Below are positions 9,062 to 16,920 of a stretch of 64,000 nucleotides of DNA, piece after piece. The DNA is from Draconibacterium orientale. GTDB taxonomy: Bacteria; Bacteroidota; Bacteroidia; Bacteroidales; Prolixibacteraceae. The stretch lies in NCBI RefSeq assembly GCF_000626635.1, contig NZ_CP007451.1, positions 744,001-808,000 of the forward strand, given 5' to 3'. A program made the position numbers and the translations under genes. The notes beneath the pieces are model-generated. The model had not been told where the DNA came from. It did no database searches and saw only the letters and a list, made by a program, of their open reading frames with translations. The first letter of the stretch is position 1, and each line of letters starts with the position of its first letter.

Positions 9062-10256
9062 ACCGGCAAATATGGCAACTTCAAATCAATTAAAACGTGT
9101 AGATTTCATTTTCAGAAATGAAAACGACTGGGAAAAAATTCTCTCTTCAACCCTGGAAAGAAAACCACAGGAACTAATTAACGAACTCATCAGCTCCGAG
9201 TTAAAAGGACGCGGCGGAGCCGGCTTTCCAACCGGACTAAAATGGAAACTTACAGCAGAATCGAAAGAGAAAGAAAAATATGTGATATGTAATGCCGACG
9301 AAGGCGAGCCCGGCACTTTTAAAGACCGCGAAATTTTATCGCGCGTACCCTACAAAGTACTAACGGCAATGGCTATTTGCGGGTATATTACCGGAGCGAA
9401 AAAAGGTTATATCTATCTGCGGGGCGAATATAAATTTCTGTTGCCCGAGTTAAACAAGGTCATCGACGAGTTCGAATACTACTGCAAAGAAACTAATCTC
9501 GATTTCAAAATATCAATTTTTATGGGTAGCGGCGCTTACATTTGTGGCGAAGAAACCGCCTTAATGGAATCGATGGAAGGAAAACGTGGCGAACCGCGTA
9601 ACAAACCACCATTTCCTACGCAAGCCGGTTTTATGGGAAAACCTACCGTTATCAACAATGTGGAAACGTTGGTGCACACCTTCACCATTTTTAAATACGG
9701 CGCAAAAAAATTCTACGATCTGGGCGTTCAGTACTCTCGCGGCACCAAGCTGTTCTCGGTATCGGGCGATACACCCAAACCGGGTATTTACGAATTGGAG
9801 CTGGGAATGAGCTTGCAGGATTTTGTGTACGAATTTGGCGACGGCGATACCAAAGCCGTACAAGTTGGCGGAGCTTCCGGTTTTCTTGTACCCCGCAAAA
9901 AATTTAAAGATGCCGCCATTGGTTTTAAAGGAAAACTAACGGGCATTTCGTTACCCACCGGCGGATCGATGATGCTTTTTAATAGTTCGCGCTCGATGTT
10001 TAATGTGCTCGATAATTACCTCGAATTTTTCCGGGAAGAATCGTGCGGCCAGTGCACGCCGTGCCGCGTTGGTTGCCAGCAGTTACTACTGGGCATTAAA
10101 GCGGTGAAACGCGGTGAAAAACCGGCCTCCTACCTCGATAAATTATTGCGCCTTACCGAAACCATGCAATACACAGCCAAATGTGGTTTGGGCCAATCGG
10201 TGGCCAATTCGTTCTCGTCGATTGTAGAGAACTTCAGAGAAGAAATGATCTATTAA
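9048..10256 (+). CDS. hydB: NADH-dependent [FeFe]-hydrogenase flavin subunit HydB (short form, NuoF-like)
   Basis: 402 residues. The FMN/NADH domain is clear: GRGGAGFPTGLKW (about 57-69), ADEGEPGTFKDRE, then AYICGEETALMESMEGKRGE and the SLBB region. The C-terminal [4Fe-4S] motif SCGQCTPCRVG (about 334-344) follows. Unlike the paralogue at 37497-39290 it has neither an N-terminal thioredoxin-like [2Fe-2S] domain nor a C-terminal pair of [4Fe-4S] clusters, so it is a minimal NuoF-type module. The ATG at 9048 overlaps hydC by 14 bases; the ATG at 9072 (MATSNQ) is an equally good start. It sits 21 bases before hydA. Whether this complex bifurcates electrons or uses NADH alone cannot be decided from sequence. 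Confidence 0.9.
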   Translation: MRITKPANMATSNQLKRVDFIFRNENDWEKILSSTLERKPQELINELISSELKGRGGAGFPTGLKWKLTAESKEKEKYVICNADEGEPGTFKDREILSRVPYKVLTAMAICGYITGAKKGYIYLRGEYKFLLPELNKVIDEFEYYCKETNLDFKISIFMGSGAYICGEETALMESMEGKRGEPRNKPPFPTQAGFMGKPTVINNVETLVHTFTIFKYGAKKFYDLGVQYSRGTKLFSVSGDTPKPGIYELELGMSLQDFVYEFGDGDTKAVQVGGASGFLVPRKKFKDAAIGFKGKLTGISLPTGGSMMLFNSSRSMFNVLDNYLEFFREESCGQCTPCRVGCQQLLLGIKAVKRGEKPASYLDKLLRLTETMQYTAKCGLGQSVANSFSSIVENFREEMIY

Positions 10257-10277
10257 AAAACCGGAAAAAGAAAGATT

Positions 10278-12068
10278 ATGAGCAAAAAAGTAAACATCAC
10301 CATAAACGGTTTTCCGGTTGAGATTGCAACAGGAAAAACCATTCTGGAAGCTGCCGAAGAACAGGGAATTACCATTCCAACACTATGTCATCATAAAGAT
10401 TTGTGCGTTGCCGGAAACTGCCGCGTTTGTGTGGTTGAGGTAGCCGGACAAAACCGCTTGTCGGCGGCCTGTGCCACACCGTGCGAGGAAGGTATGGAAA
10501 TCCTTACCAACAGTTTAAAAGTTCGTAATTCGCGCAAGCAAATTATCGAATTGCTACTGGCCGAGCACAATGCCGATTGCACCAAGTGTTACCGCAACGG
10601 AAACTGCGAACTGCAAACGCTTGCATCGGAGTATAAAATAATGACCCAGGATTTTATCGAACTCGTTCCGTTAAAGCACTTCTCGATAGATGCTTATTCG
10701 CCGTCGATAATTAAAGACGACAGCAAATGTATCCGCTGCCAGCGTTGTGTACGAACCTGCGCAGAATTGCAGGGTGTTAACGCGCTTACTGTGGCCCACA
10801 AAGGCGATAAAATGAAGATTACCACATTCTTCGAGAAAGCCATGCGCGACGTGGTTTGTACCAACTGCGGCCAATGTGTTAACCACTGCCCTACCGGAGC
10901 GCTGGTTGAGAGAAACTACATTGAAGAAGTTTGGGAAGCCATTGCCAATCCGAATAAACATGTTGTGGTGCAAACAGCACCTGCAGTGCGTGTGGGACTG
11001 GGCGAGGAACTGGGATTAAAACCGGGGAAAAGTGTTACCGGAAAAATGGTTGCCGCTTTAAAACGTTTAGGATTCGACTCAGTTCTGGATACCGATTTTA
11101 CCGCCGACCTTACCATTATGGAAGAAGGAACCGAATTACTTACCCGCCTGAAAAAAGCGTTGGTAGATAACGACAAGTCGGTTGCTTTACCAATGGCAAC
11201 ATCATGTTCGCCGGGATGGATTAAATACATTGAACACATGTTCCCTGAACACTTAAATAACCTTTCTACTTGTAAATCGCCACAACAAATGTTCGGGGCA
11301 TTGGCAAAAACGTATTACGCCAACGCACGAAACATAAAACCTGAAGACATTGTTTCGGTTTCGATAATGCCGTGTACAGCAAAAAAATACGAAGCCTTCC
11401 GCCCGGAAATGCACGACAGTGGCTACCGCGATGTTGACTATGTTTTAACAACGCGCGAGCTGGCAATCCTGATTAAACAAGCCGGCTTGGATTTCAACAA
11501 ACTGGAGCCTGCTAAATACGACCGATTAATGGGCGAATCATCCGGGGCAGGAGTAATTTTTGGGGCAACCGGTGGCGTTATGGAAGCGGCTTTGCGCACC
11601 GCGTACGAAATCGTTACCGGCCGCGAAGTTCCGTTCGAAAACCTGAACATTATTCCGGTACGTGGTAGCGATGGTATTCGCGAAGCAAGCATAAAAATTG
11701 AAAATCCGGTGGAAGAATGGGCATTCCTCGATGGTGTTGAACTAAAATGTGCTGTGGCACACGGGCTAATCAATGCTAAATCGGTTATGGAATCAGTAAA
11801 AGCCGGAACTGCCGATTACCATTTTATTGAATTTATGGCCTGCCCGGGCGGGTGCCTGGGTGGCGGCGGACAGCCGATTCCTACCAACCCCGAAATAAGG
11901 CGTAAACGTGCCGAAGCAATTTATGCTGAAGATGAAGGACTGCCAATTCGTAAATCGCACGATAACCCGGAAATTAAAAAGCTATATAAAGATTTCCTGA
12001 AAGAACCATTGGGAGAAGTTTCGCATCATCTGCTGCATACGAAATATACAAAACGTGAAAGGTATTAA
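10278..12068 (+). CDS. hydA: [FeFe]-hydrogenase catalytic subunit HydA, with Cys-to-Ser in the H-cluster L1 motif
   Basis: 596 residues. Domains in order: plant-type [2Fe-2S] (C37, C48, C51 and a fourth near 65), the His-Cys3 cluster region (about 95-115), two [4Fe-4S] motifs (CIRCQRC..C and CTNCGQC..C, about 150-215), then the H-domain. L2 is MPCTAKKYE (C366) and L3 is FMACPGGCLGGGGQP (C522, C526). L1 reads TSCSPGW instead of TSCCPxW: C310, the proton-shuttle cysteine, is present. The next residue, a ligand of the H-cluster cubane (C300 in Clostridium pasteurianum CpI), is S311, and the 55-residue spacing to C366 confirms the register. The H-domain is complete, including the C-terminal small-subunit-like piece. 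Function as an NADH-linked hydrogenase is likely, but altered by this substitution. Confidence 0.93.
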   Translation: MSKKVNITINGFPVEIATGKTILEAAEEQGITIPTLCHHKDLCVAGNCRVCVVEVAGQNRLSAACATPCEEGMEILTNSLKVRNSRKQIIELLLAEHNADCTKCYRNGNCELQTLASEYKIMTQDFIELVPLKHFSIDAYSPSIIKDDSKCIRCQRCVRTCAELQGVNALTVAHKGDKMKITTFFEKAMRDVVCTNCGQCVNHCPTGALVERNYIEEVWEAIANPNKHVVVQTAPAVRVGLGEELGLKPGKSVTGKMVAALKRLGFDSVLDTDFTADLTIMEEGTELLTRLKKALVDNDKSVALPMATSCSPGWIKYIEHMFPEHLNNLSTCKSPQQMFGALAKTYYANARNIKPEDIVSVSIMPCTAKKYEAFRPEMHDSGYRDVDYVLTTRELAILIKQAGLDFNKLEPAKYDRLMGESSGAGVIFGATGGVMEAALRTAYEIVTGREVPFENLNIIPVRGSDGIREASIKIENPVEEWAFLDGVELKCAVAHGLINAKSVMESVKAGTADYHFIEFMACPGGCLGGGGQPIPTNPEIRRKRAEAIYAEDEGLPIRKSHDNPEIKKLYKDFLKEPLGEVSHHLLHTKYTKRERY

Positions 12069-12088
12069 ACCCTAACCTAACTTTTATT

Positions 12089-12119
12089 AAAATCCGGTAT
12101 CTTTGGTACCGGATTTTTT
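12089..12119 (+). terminator. Rho-independent terminator of the first hydrogenase operon
   Basis: An 11-base stem (AAAATCCGGTA / TACCGGATTTT, 7-base loop) runs into a T tract, 20 bases past the hydA stop. The final T is directly followed by the ATG of the next gene, so ogt must be transcribed either from a promoter upstream of this hairpin or by read-through. Confidence 0.88.
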
Positions 12120-12605
12120 ATGGCACAATTTACCCGATATATGAATTCTCCCGTTGGCTGGCTCAAACTACAGTCAACCGAAACGGCACTAACTGCTGTG
12201 TACTTTGATGCTGAGAAAACGGATAATTCTACTGATCAACCAACAATTTTGAAAGAAGCCGAAAGTCAGTTGCAAGAATATTTTGCCGGCAAACGAAAAG
12301 AATTCAAACTGAAACTGGCTCCTGAAGGAACAGAATTTCAGCAAAGGATTTGGCAACTGGTACAAAATGTTGATTTTGGAACTACTGCCAGCTACCTCGA
12401 TATTGCCAAACAATCGGGATCGGAGAAAAACACGCGTGCCGTAGGGCTGGCAAACAGTAAAAACCCCGTACCAATTATTATTCCTTGTCACCGTATTGTG
12501 GGAAGCTCAGGTAAACTTACCGGTTATGCAGGAGGTTTGGAACGCAAACGCTGGCTACTGAAACACGAACTTTCACACACGTCTTCTACCACCAGATTAT
12601 TCTAA
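12120..12605 (+). CDS. ogt: Methylated-DNA-protein-cysteine methyltransferase
   Basis: 161 residues of the MGMT/Ogt family, which removes O6-alkyl groups from guanine by transfer to its own cysteine. The active-site motif IPCHRIVGSSG (about 121-131) and the downstream GYAGGLERKRWLLKHE block are intact, and the N-terminal SPVGWLKL strand is typical. The ATG at 12120 abuts the hydrogenase terminator; a second ATG at 12141 would trim only seven residues. A stand-alone protein without an Ada-type regulatory domain. Confidence 0.92.
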   Translation: MAQFTRYMNSPVGWLKLQSTETALTAVYFDAEKTDNSTDQPTILKEAESQLQEYFAGKRKEFKLKLAPEGTEFQQRIWQLVQNVDFGTTASYLDIAKQSGSEKNTRAVGLANSKNPVPIIIPCHRIVGSSGKLTGYAGGLERKRWLLKHELSHTSSTTRLF

Positions 12606-12764
12606 ATACGGGAGCATTGTCCCAAAATGAATAACAAATCAAACTTAATAAAAAACGCTATACCACTGAATACTTGCATATTAAGAATTATGGTATATAG
12701 TTTGCTAATTTGTATCCGAAATCAGGAAGATAAAAAATAAGGAAACTGATATAGTAACCTTAAG

Positions 12765-12792
12765 AAATGGAACTCAATTTTGGGTTCCATTT
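12765..12792. terminator. Inverted repeat upstream of the esterase gene
   Basis: AAATGGAAC / GTTCCATTT form a 9-base stem with a 10-base loop, followed by a T-rich stretch. A second, looser repeat (TATACCA 12659-12665 / TGGTATA 12691-12697) lies upstream. This is probably the terminator region between ogt and the next gene; the 237-base gap holds no other feature I can support. Confidence 0.5.
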
Positions 12793-12842
12793 TCTTTTGC
12801 AGGAAGTTTGATATATCCTTATATTCACCACAAAAAATTTAT

Positions 12843-13802
12843 ATGTACAAAAAGTTTAGCCTCGTTGTGCTGTTGTTCTTCCTGGTGGGTATCTCATTTG
12901 CACAGGAAAGATATACAGCTAACCTGTTTGATGAAATACGAGTAGAAACCGTTACCTATGCGACCAAGGGTGGCGAAAATCTGGATATGGATATTTACCT
13001 TCCGCAAAACGATTCCGAGCAGGAACGTGCCACCATAATTTTTGTGCATGGCGGTGGTTTTAGTGAAGGTCAAAGAGATGGAGAAAAAATTAAAACATTT
13101 TGCACCCGACTGGCCAATTATGGCTATGTAGCGGCTTCTATCTCCTACCGTTTAACGCGTAAAGGAAAGCCCGAAGGTTTTGGCTGTAATTGCCCCGCTA
13201 CCGAAAAACTGAACACGATTTATGCTGCCAGTGAAGATTTACTGGATGCCACCCATTTTCTTATCGAAAACCGCCATCAATACGCCATAAATCCACAACA
13301 AATTATACTGTCGGGAAGTAGCGCCGGTGCTGAAACCGTTTTGTACACAGCCTATCAGCCGCCTTATTGTTATGGTTTAGACTCAGGGCCCGTTTCGTTT
13401 GCCGGAGTAATTGGCATGGCCGGAGCCATCCCCGACACAACGGCCTTATACGATGAATCGGCAATCCCCTCGCTTTTATTCCACGGCACCGATGATAATT
13501 TGGTCCCGTACGGAACTGCGCCACATCATTATTGCAACGAAGATGACAAAGGCTACTGGCTATTGCACGGATCGTACACCATTGCTGAAAAAATGCAGCA
13601 ATTGGGCGCCCCCTACTGGCTACACACTACCTGTGGGGCAGGTCACGAAATAAGTTCTTCGCCCCTTAAGGATTATTTCGATGAGATTATCGAATTTTGT
13701 AAGGATTTTGCCATCGACAGGAAAGATGAACAACGCGAAACAATTATAGACGGAAATCAAAACACCGATAAATACACCACTTATAATTTCTGTTCAGAAT
13801 AA
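12843..13802 (+). CDS. Secreted alpha/beta-hydrolase (BD-FAE/esterase-like)
   Basis: 319 residues from the ATG at 12843, chosen because it starts directly with a signal peptide (MYKKFSLVVLLFFLVGISFA, cut near 20-21). Alpha/beta-hydrolase features: oxyanion motif FVHGGGF (about 70), nucleophile elbow GSSAG (about 160), acid in HGTDDNLVPYG and catalytic His in GAGHE. The family hydrolyses esters of sugars or small molecules outside the cytoplasm. The secreted EEP phosphatase gene follows 15 bases later, so the two are probably cotranscribed. Substrate unknown. Confidence 0.85.
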   Translation: MYKKFSLVVLLFFLVGISFAQERYTANLFDEIRVETVTYATKGGENLDMDIYLPQNDSEQERATIIFVHGGGFSEGQRDGEKIKTFCTRLANYGYVAASISYRLTRKGKPEGFGCNCPATEKLNTIYAASEDLLDATHFLIENRHQYAINPQQIILSGSSAGAETVLYTAYQPPYCYGLDSGPVSFAGVIGMAGAIPDTTALYDESAIPSLLFHGTDDNLVPYGTAPHHYCNEDDKGYWLLHGSYTIAEKMQQLGAPYWLHTTCGAGHEISSSPLKDYFDEIIEFCKDFAIDRKDEQRETIIDGNQNTDKYTTYNFCSE

Positions 13803-13817
13803 AACAATTTTATTAAG

Positions 13818-14651
13818 ATGAAACGATTAATTTTAAGCCTACTTTTAATCTTCCCAACAATGCTATTTGCGCAGCAAATGAATGTAATGACGTTTAATAT
13901 CCGAATGAATACGGCAAGCGACGGCGTTAATGCCTGGCCAAACCGTATTGAAATGGTGAACGGATTATTTCATTTTTACGATCCCGACGTTTTTGGTTTG
14001 CAGGAAGTATTATACAATCAGTTAGTTGATCTGGAGAAAGGATTGCCCGAATACAAATGGTTTGGCGTTGGCCGCGACGATGGCGATAAAGCCGGCGAAT
14101 TTATGCCCATCTTCTACAATCCGAAAAAATTGATTTTGGAAGAAAAAGGCCATTTCTGGTTATCTGAAAATTGCAATGAGCCGGGACTGGGCTGGGACGC
14201 CGCCTGCAACCGTATTGTTACCTGGGGAAAATTTAAATCGAAAGTTACCGGGAAAAAATTCTTCGTTTTTAATACGCATTTCGACCATGTGGGTGTGGAA
14301 GCCCGTAAAAATTCGGCAAAACTGATTCATAAAAAAATGGAAGAGTTTACTGCGGGATCAGGATTGCCTGTAATTCTAACCGGCGATTTTAACCTCACTC
14401 CGGAAACAAAACCCATAGCCCTGATAAAAGAATACATGAGCGACAGCCGCGAAGTTACACAGGAGCCACCTTACGGGCCGGTTGGAACTTACAACGGTTT
14501 TAAACCGGGCAGCGAAGGCGATAACCGCATCGATTACATTTTTGTGAACAACAAAATTAAGGTGTTGGAATATGCGGCCATCAGCGATACTTACGAAAAC
14601 CGGTCGCCATCTGATCATTTACCGGTTTTTGTGCAACTACAGTTGAAATAA
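13818..14651 (+). CDS. Secreted endonuclease/exonuclease/phosphatase family protein
   Basis: 277 residues with a signal peptide (1-19). EEP fold residues are in place: MTFNIRM (Asn of the first strand), VFGLQEVL (metal-binding Glu), FNTHFDHVG (His), LTGDFNLTP (Asp-Asn), IDYIFV and the closing SPSDHLPV with the catalytic Asp-His. Secreted Bacteroidota members act on phosphodiesters or sugar phosphates rather than chromosomal DNA; the substrate here is not known. It follows the secreted esterase closely and ends just before a long inverted repeat. Confidence 0.88.
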   Translation: MKRLILSLLLIFPTMLFAQQMNVMTFNIRMNTASDGVNAWPNRIEMVNGLFHFYDPDVFGLQEVLYNQLVDLEKGLPEYKWFGVGRDDGDKAGEFMPIFYNPKKLILEEKGHFWLSENCNEPGLGWDAACNRIVTWGKFKSKVTGKKFFVFNTHFDHVGVEARKNSAKLIHKKMEEFTAGSGLPVILTGDFNLTPETKPIALIKEYMSDSREVTQEPPYGPVGTYNGFKPGSEGDNRIDYIFVNNKIKVLEYAAISDTYENRSPSDHLPVFVQLQLK

Positions 14652-14660
14652 GAAAAATGG

Positions 14661-14734
14661 TTCTCGCAGATTACGCTGATTTTCGCAGATATGTCCAGGA
14701 AAAAATTCAGCGTAATTGGCGTAATCTGCGAGAA
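14661..14734. repeat. Long palindromic intergenic element between convergent genes
   Basis: A 16-base perfect inverted repeat (TTCTCGCAGATTACGC at 14661-14676, GCGTAATCTGCGAGAA at 14719-14734) encloses a second internal match (CGCTGAATTTT-like arms). It sits exactly between the EEP gene and the convergent HTH gene. Sequences of the 'TCGCAGATTACGC' type are common dispersed intergenic repeats in this phylum; here it probably also serves as a two-way terminator. Confidence 0.8.
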
Positions 14735-14740
14735 ATGTTT

Positions 14741-14941
14741 TCAATCCGAATCCTCCAGCTCAAAAATTTCATTCACCGGCTTTTCAAATATTTTCGAGAT
14801 TTTCAGGGCCAAAACAGTTGAGGGCACATACCTCCCCTTTTCGATGGAATTAATGGTTTGGCGCGAAACACCAATTAGTTTTGCCAAATCGTCTTGCGTG
14901 AGGTTTTTAATGGCACGTTCTATTTTTAGCCTATTCTGCAC
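14741..14941 (-). CDS. Small Xre-type helix-turn-helix regulator (YozG-like)
   Basis: 66 residues that are almost entirely one HTH_3 domain (LTQDDLAKLIGVSRQTINSIEKGRYVPS), the pattern of the small YozG-type regulators that usually control a neighbouring membrane-protein gene. The start is GTG and overlaps the TAG stop of the membrane protein by one base (TAGTG), so translation is coupled. It is the last gene of a tandem array of five paralogous membrane proteins and presumably represses that array. A decayed copy of the same gene lies at 15363-15458. Confidence 0.88.
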   Translation of the reverse strand: MQNRLKIERAIKNLTQDDLAKLIGVSRQTINSIEKGRYVPSTVLALKISKIFEKPVNEIFELEDSD

Positions 14942-15345
14942 TATCGATTCCTTTTCATTAAACCAAACATTCCAAAATAAAAGAGAAACATTGTTAAAAG
15001 TAATCCCTCTATTCCCAAATCTTCAACTATAAATTCACCATCGAAAAGCCAACTAACAAAAGGACTTACCACTACATATCCCACTCCGAAAATGAAGGAC
15101 GAGGCCAGCGCTTTTAGTCGGATTACCAAAGTTAGTTCATCTTCAATCTTATCTCTTGTAAGTGCCAACAACAGAAACGAAAGTAAAACTCCCAAGCGGA
15201 AAATTGTTTTGGCAATTTCGTCATCAATCGCAATTACTTTAGTTACAGAAAACGTAATAAAAAGTATGCTTAAAGCCAATAAACTATAAGCCAATTTCTT
15301 AAATCTTCGGGGTAGTAAACGCAAATTATTTTGAGTTTTATTCAT
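14941..15345 (-). CDS. Small membrane protein, array paralogue 1 (shortened)
   Basis: About 134 residues from the ATG at 15345 (a GTG one codon earlier is possible). Four hydrophobic segments. It shares two signatures with the next four genes: a basic 'LRLLPRRFKKLA' segment before the first helix, and RDKIEDELTLVIRLKA in the middle. It lacks the first transmembrane helix present in the other copies, so it begins at the shared LLPxxFK motif. Coupled by a one-base overlap to the HTH regulator. I do not recognise a named family; function unknown. Confidence 0.72.
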   Translation of the reverse strand: MNKTQNNLRLLPRRFKKLAYSLLALSILFITFSVTKVIAIDDEIAKTIFRLGVLLSFLLLALTRDKIEDELTLVIRLKALASSFIFGVGYVVVSPFVSWLFDGEFIVEDLGIEGLLLTMFLFYFGMFGLMKRNR

Positions 15346-15362
15346 CACAAATAAGCTGTAAA

Positions 15363-15458
15363 TTAATGTATGGTTTGGCGCGAAACACCAATCAGTTTCG
15401 CTAAATCGTCTTGTGTGAGTTTTTTTATGGCACGTTCTATTTTAAGCCTATTCTGCAC
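15363..15458 (-). pseudogene. Decayed copy of the Xre-type HTH regulator
   Basis: Reading from GTG at 15458 gives 31 residues (QNRLKIERAIKKLTQDDLAK continuing LIGVSRQTIH) nearly identical to the start of the regulator at 14741-14941, then an in-frame TAA. The recognition helix is present but the second half of the domain is gone. Its junction with the upstream membrane protein differs from the intact pair by one lost T (CGATAGTGCAG versus CGAAGTGCAG), so the upstream reading frame now runs into it. Best explained as a remnant of a duplicated membrane-protein/regulator unit. Confidence 0.8.
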
Positions 15459-15933
15459 TTCGTATTTTTGATTTGGTAACGTAATAACTCACCAGGTAAA
15501 ATCCCAAAATAACTGCTAATAATGTATCTGCTGAAAGTTGACTAAAATCGTCAGAAATACTATTTTCTATATAAGTTAGAAAAAAGAATCCTACTACTCC
15601 TGCCCCAAAACTTCGATAGAATGATTTTAACCGTATAATGTTCGACATTTCATCTTCAATTTTATCCCGAGAAAAACAAATAAGAAACAAGCCAAAAATG
15701 ATATAAATACTCCCCAGATGGTTACCACCATCAACTAACAAACCCTGAAAAATCCATGGCACGGAAACTCCACAAATAACGATGAACAACCCCACAAATT
15801 TAAACCAGCGAGGAAATAACTTTAGCTTCTTAAAAACAGCTTCTTCATTCTTATCCCTAGAGAGCCAGGACACAAGTCCAATAGACAGAACAACAAGTAC
15901 CAATAATAGTGGTTGAACCAACTTTGTTTCCAT
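15448..15933 (-). CDS. Small membrane protein, array paralogue 2
   Basis: 161 residues with about five hydrophobic segments. Shared array motifs: LKLFPRWFKFVG (about 37-48) and RDKIEDEMSNIIRLKSF in the cytoplasmic-looking loop. The C-terminus (KSKIRSAE) runs three codons into the HTH remnant because of a one-base loss at the junction. It lies 2 bases from paralogue 3, so all are probably one transcript. No recognised family; function unknown. Confidence 0.72.
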   Translation of the reverse strand: METKLVQPLLLVLVVLSIGLVSWLSRDKNEEAVFKKLKLFPRWFKFVGLFIVICGVSVPWIFQGLLVDGGNHLGSIYIIFGLFLICFSRDKIEDEMSNIIRLKSFYRSFGAGVVGFFFLTYIENSISDDFSQLSADTLLAVILGFYLVSYYVTKSKIRSAE

Positions 15934-15935
15934 AA

Positions 15936-16424
15936 TTAATTCTGATTTTTTAAGGTTCGGTATTTAGTAAAATAGAAATAGCTTAGATACAAAATATAGG
16001 TTGCATTTAATAGCATCATAAACCAGATAAATGCGTTTTCGGAAAAGGAATTCGGTTCAATAATTTCATATGCTGAATAAATACCTGCGAGAATAAAGAA
16101 AGAAATTATAGAAATATACATCGCCTTCATTCGTATCTGTTCTGCAAATTCATCATCATCCTTTTCCTTTGAAAAAGCGATCTGGAGCAAACCAAAATAG
16201 ATTCCTGACAATAAAAAAGTATTTTTTGAAGGATCGATATTTCCCTGGAAGATTGAATAAGCAAAAACAAAAAGAAGCCACCCGATCCCAACAAACTTCC
16301 ACCAATAGGGCAACAATAATGGAATGCGTTCAAAAACATCCATTTTACCTTTTCCTGCGGGAAGCATTCGCACAAGCATCACCAAATAACTAATGATAAC
16401 GATCGTTCCAATTATTGCATTCAT
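15936..16424 (-). CDS. Small membrane protein, array paralogue 3
   Basis: 162 residues with about five hydrophobic segments. It carries the array motifs IPLLLPYWWKFVG and KEKDDDEFAEQIRMKAM. It is two bases from the next gene on each side. The surrounding DNA looks more AT-rich than the flanking housekeeping genes, judged by eye. Function unknown. Confidence 0.72.
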   Translation of the reverse strand: MNAIIGTIVIISYLVMLVRMLPAGKGKMDVFERIPLLLPYWWKFVGIGWLLFVFAYSIFQGNIDPSKNTFLLSGIYFGLLQIAFSKEKDDDEFAEQIRMKAMYISIISFFILAGIYSAYEIIEPNSFSENAFIWFMMLLNATYILYLSYFYFTKYRTLKNQN

Positions 16425-16426
16425 AA

Positions 16427-16909
16427 TTAATTATTCTCTTTTCGTAGTTTATAAAGGGTAAAATAAAAGTAGAGTGTGGCAATTAATAGTCCACCTCCCA
16501 TAAAAGCCTGAATGATAAAATTACTCCAGTCTCTGTTCCCGGAATCATTAATTCGTGAAGCGCCCAATGCACAACACATAGCAACAAAACTTACAAACGA
16601 ATAAGCAAAAGCTTTAAACCTAACCTGTTCCGAGAATTCATCTTCGGTCTTTTGTTTCGAAAAGAACACTAAGAATAAGGCCAGGTTAAAAACTGAAATT
16701 ACCATTTCATTCTTGTTCTCTATTGAGTTTCGAAAAATTAGTATTGCCAACAAAGCAACAATCGTAAAGATTAATGCCACTGCTTTAAACCAATTTGGTA
16801 ACAAGCGAAATTTCCGCTCATATAAATCAAAACTTAATGCTGAGGATGGAATTATATAGGCCAATAGTCCGATATAAATACAAAAAACGATTATGCTGTA
16901 GGCTTCCAT
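16427..16909 (-). CDS. Small membrane protein, array paralogue 4
   Basis: 160 residues with about five hydrophobic segments. Array motifs: FRLLPNWFKAVA (about 34-45) and KQKTEDEFSEQVRFKAFA. A short hydrophilic loop (about 116-128, SRINDSGNRDWS) separates the last helices. Spacing to its neighbours is 2 and 11 bases, consistent with one operon. Function unknown. Confidence 0.72.
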   Translation of the reverse strand: MEAYSIIVFCIYIGLLAYIIPSSALSFDLYERKFRLLPNWFKAVALIFTIVALLAILIFRNSIENKNEMVISVFNLALFLVFFSKQKTEDEFSEQVRFKAFAYSFVSFVAMCCALGASRINDSGNRDWSNFIIQAFMGGGLLIATLYFYFTLYKLRKENN

Positions 16910-16920
16910 AATTACAGATT

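Noticed and set aside
14661-14734. Long inverted repeat considered as a phage or IS end.
   Set aside because: No transposase, integrase or target duplication is nearby; it matches a common dispersed intergenic palindrome placed between convergent genes.
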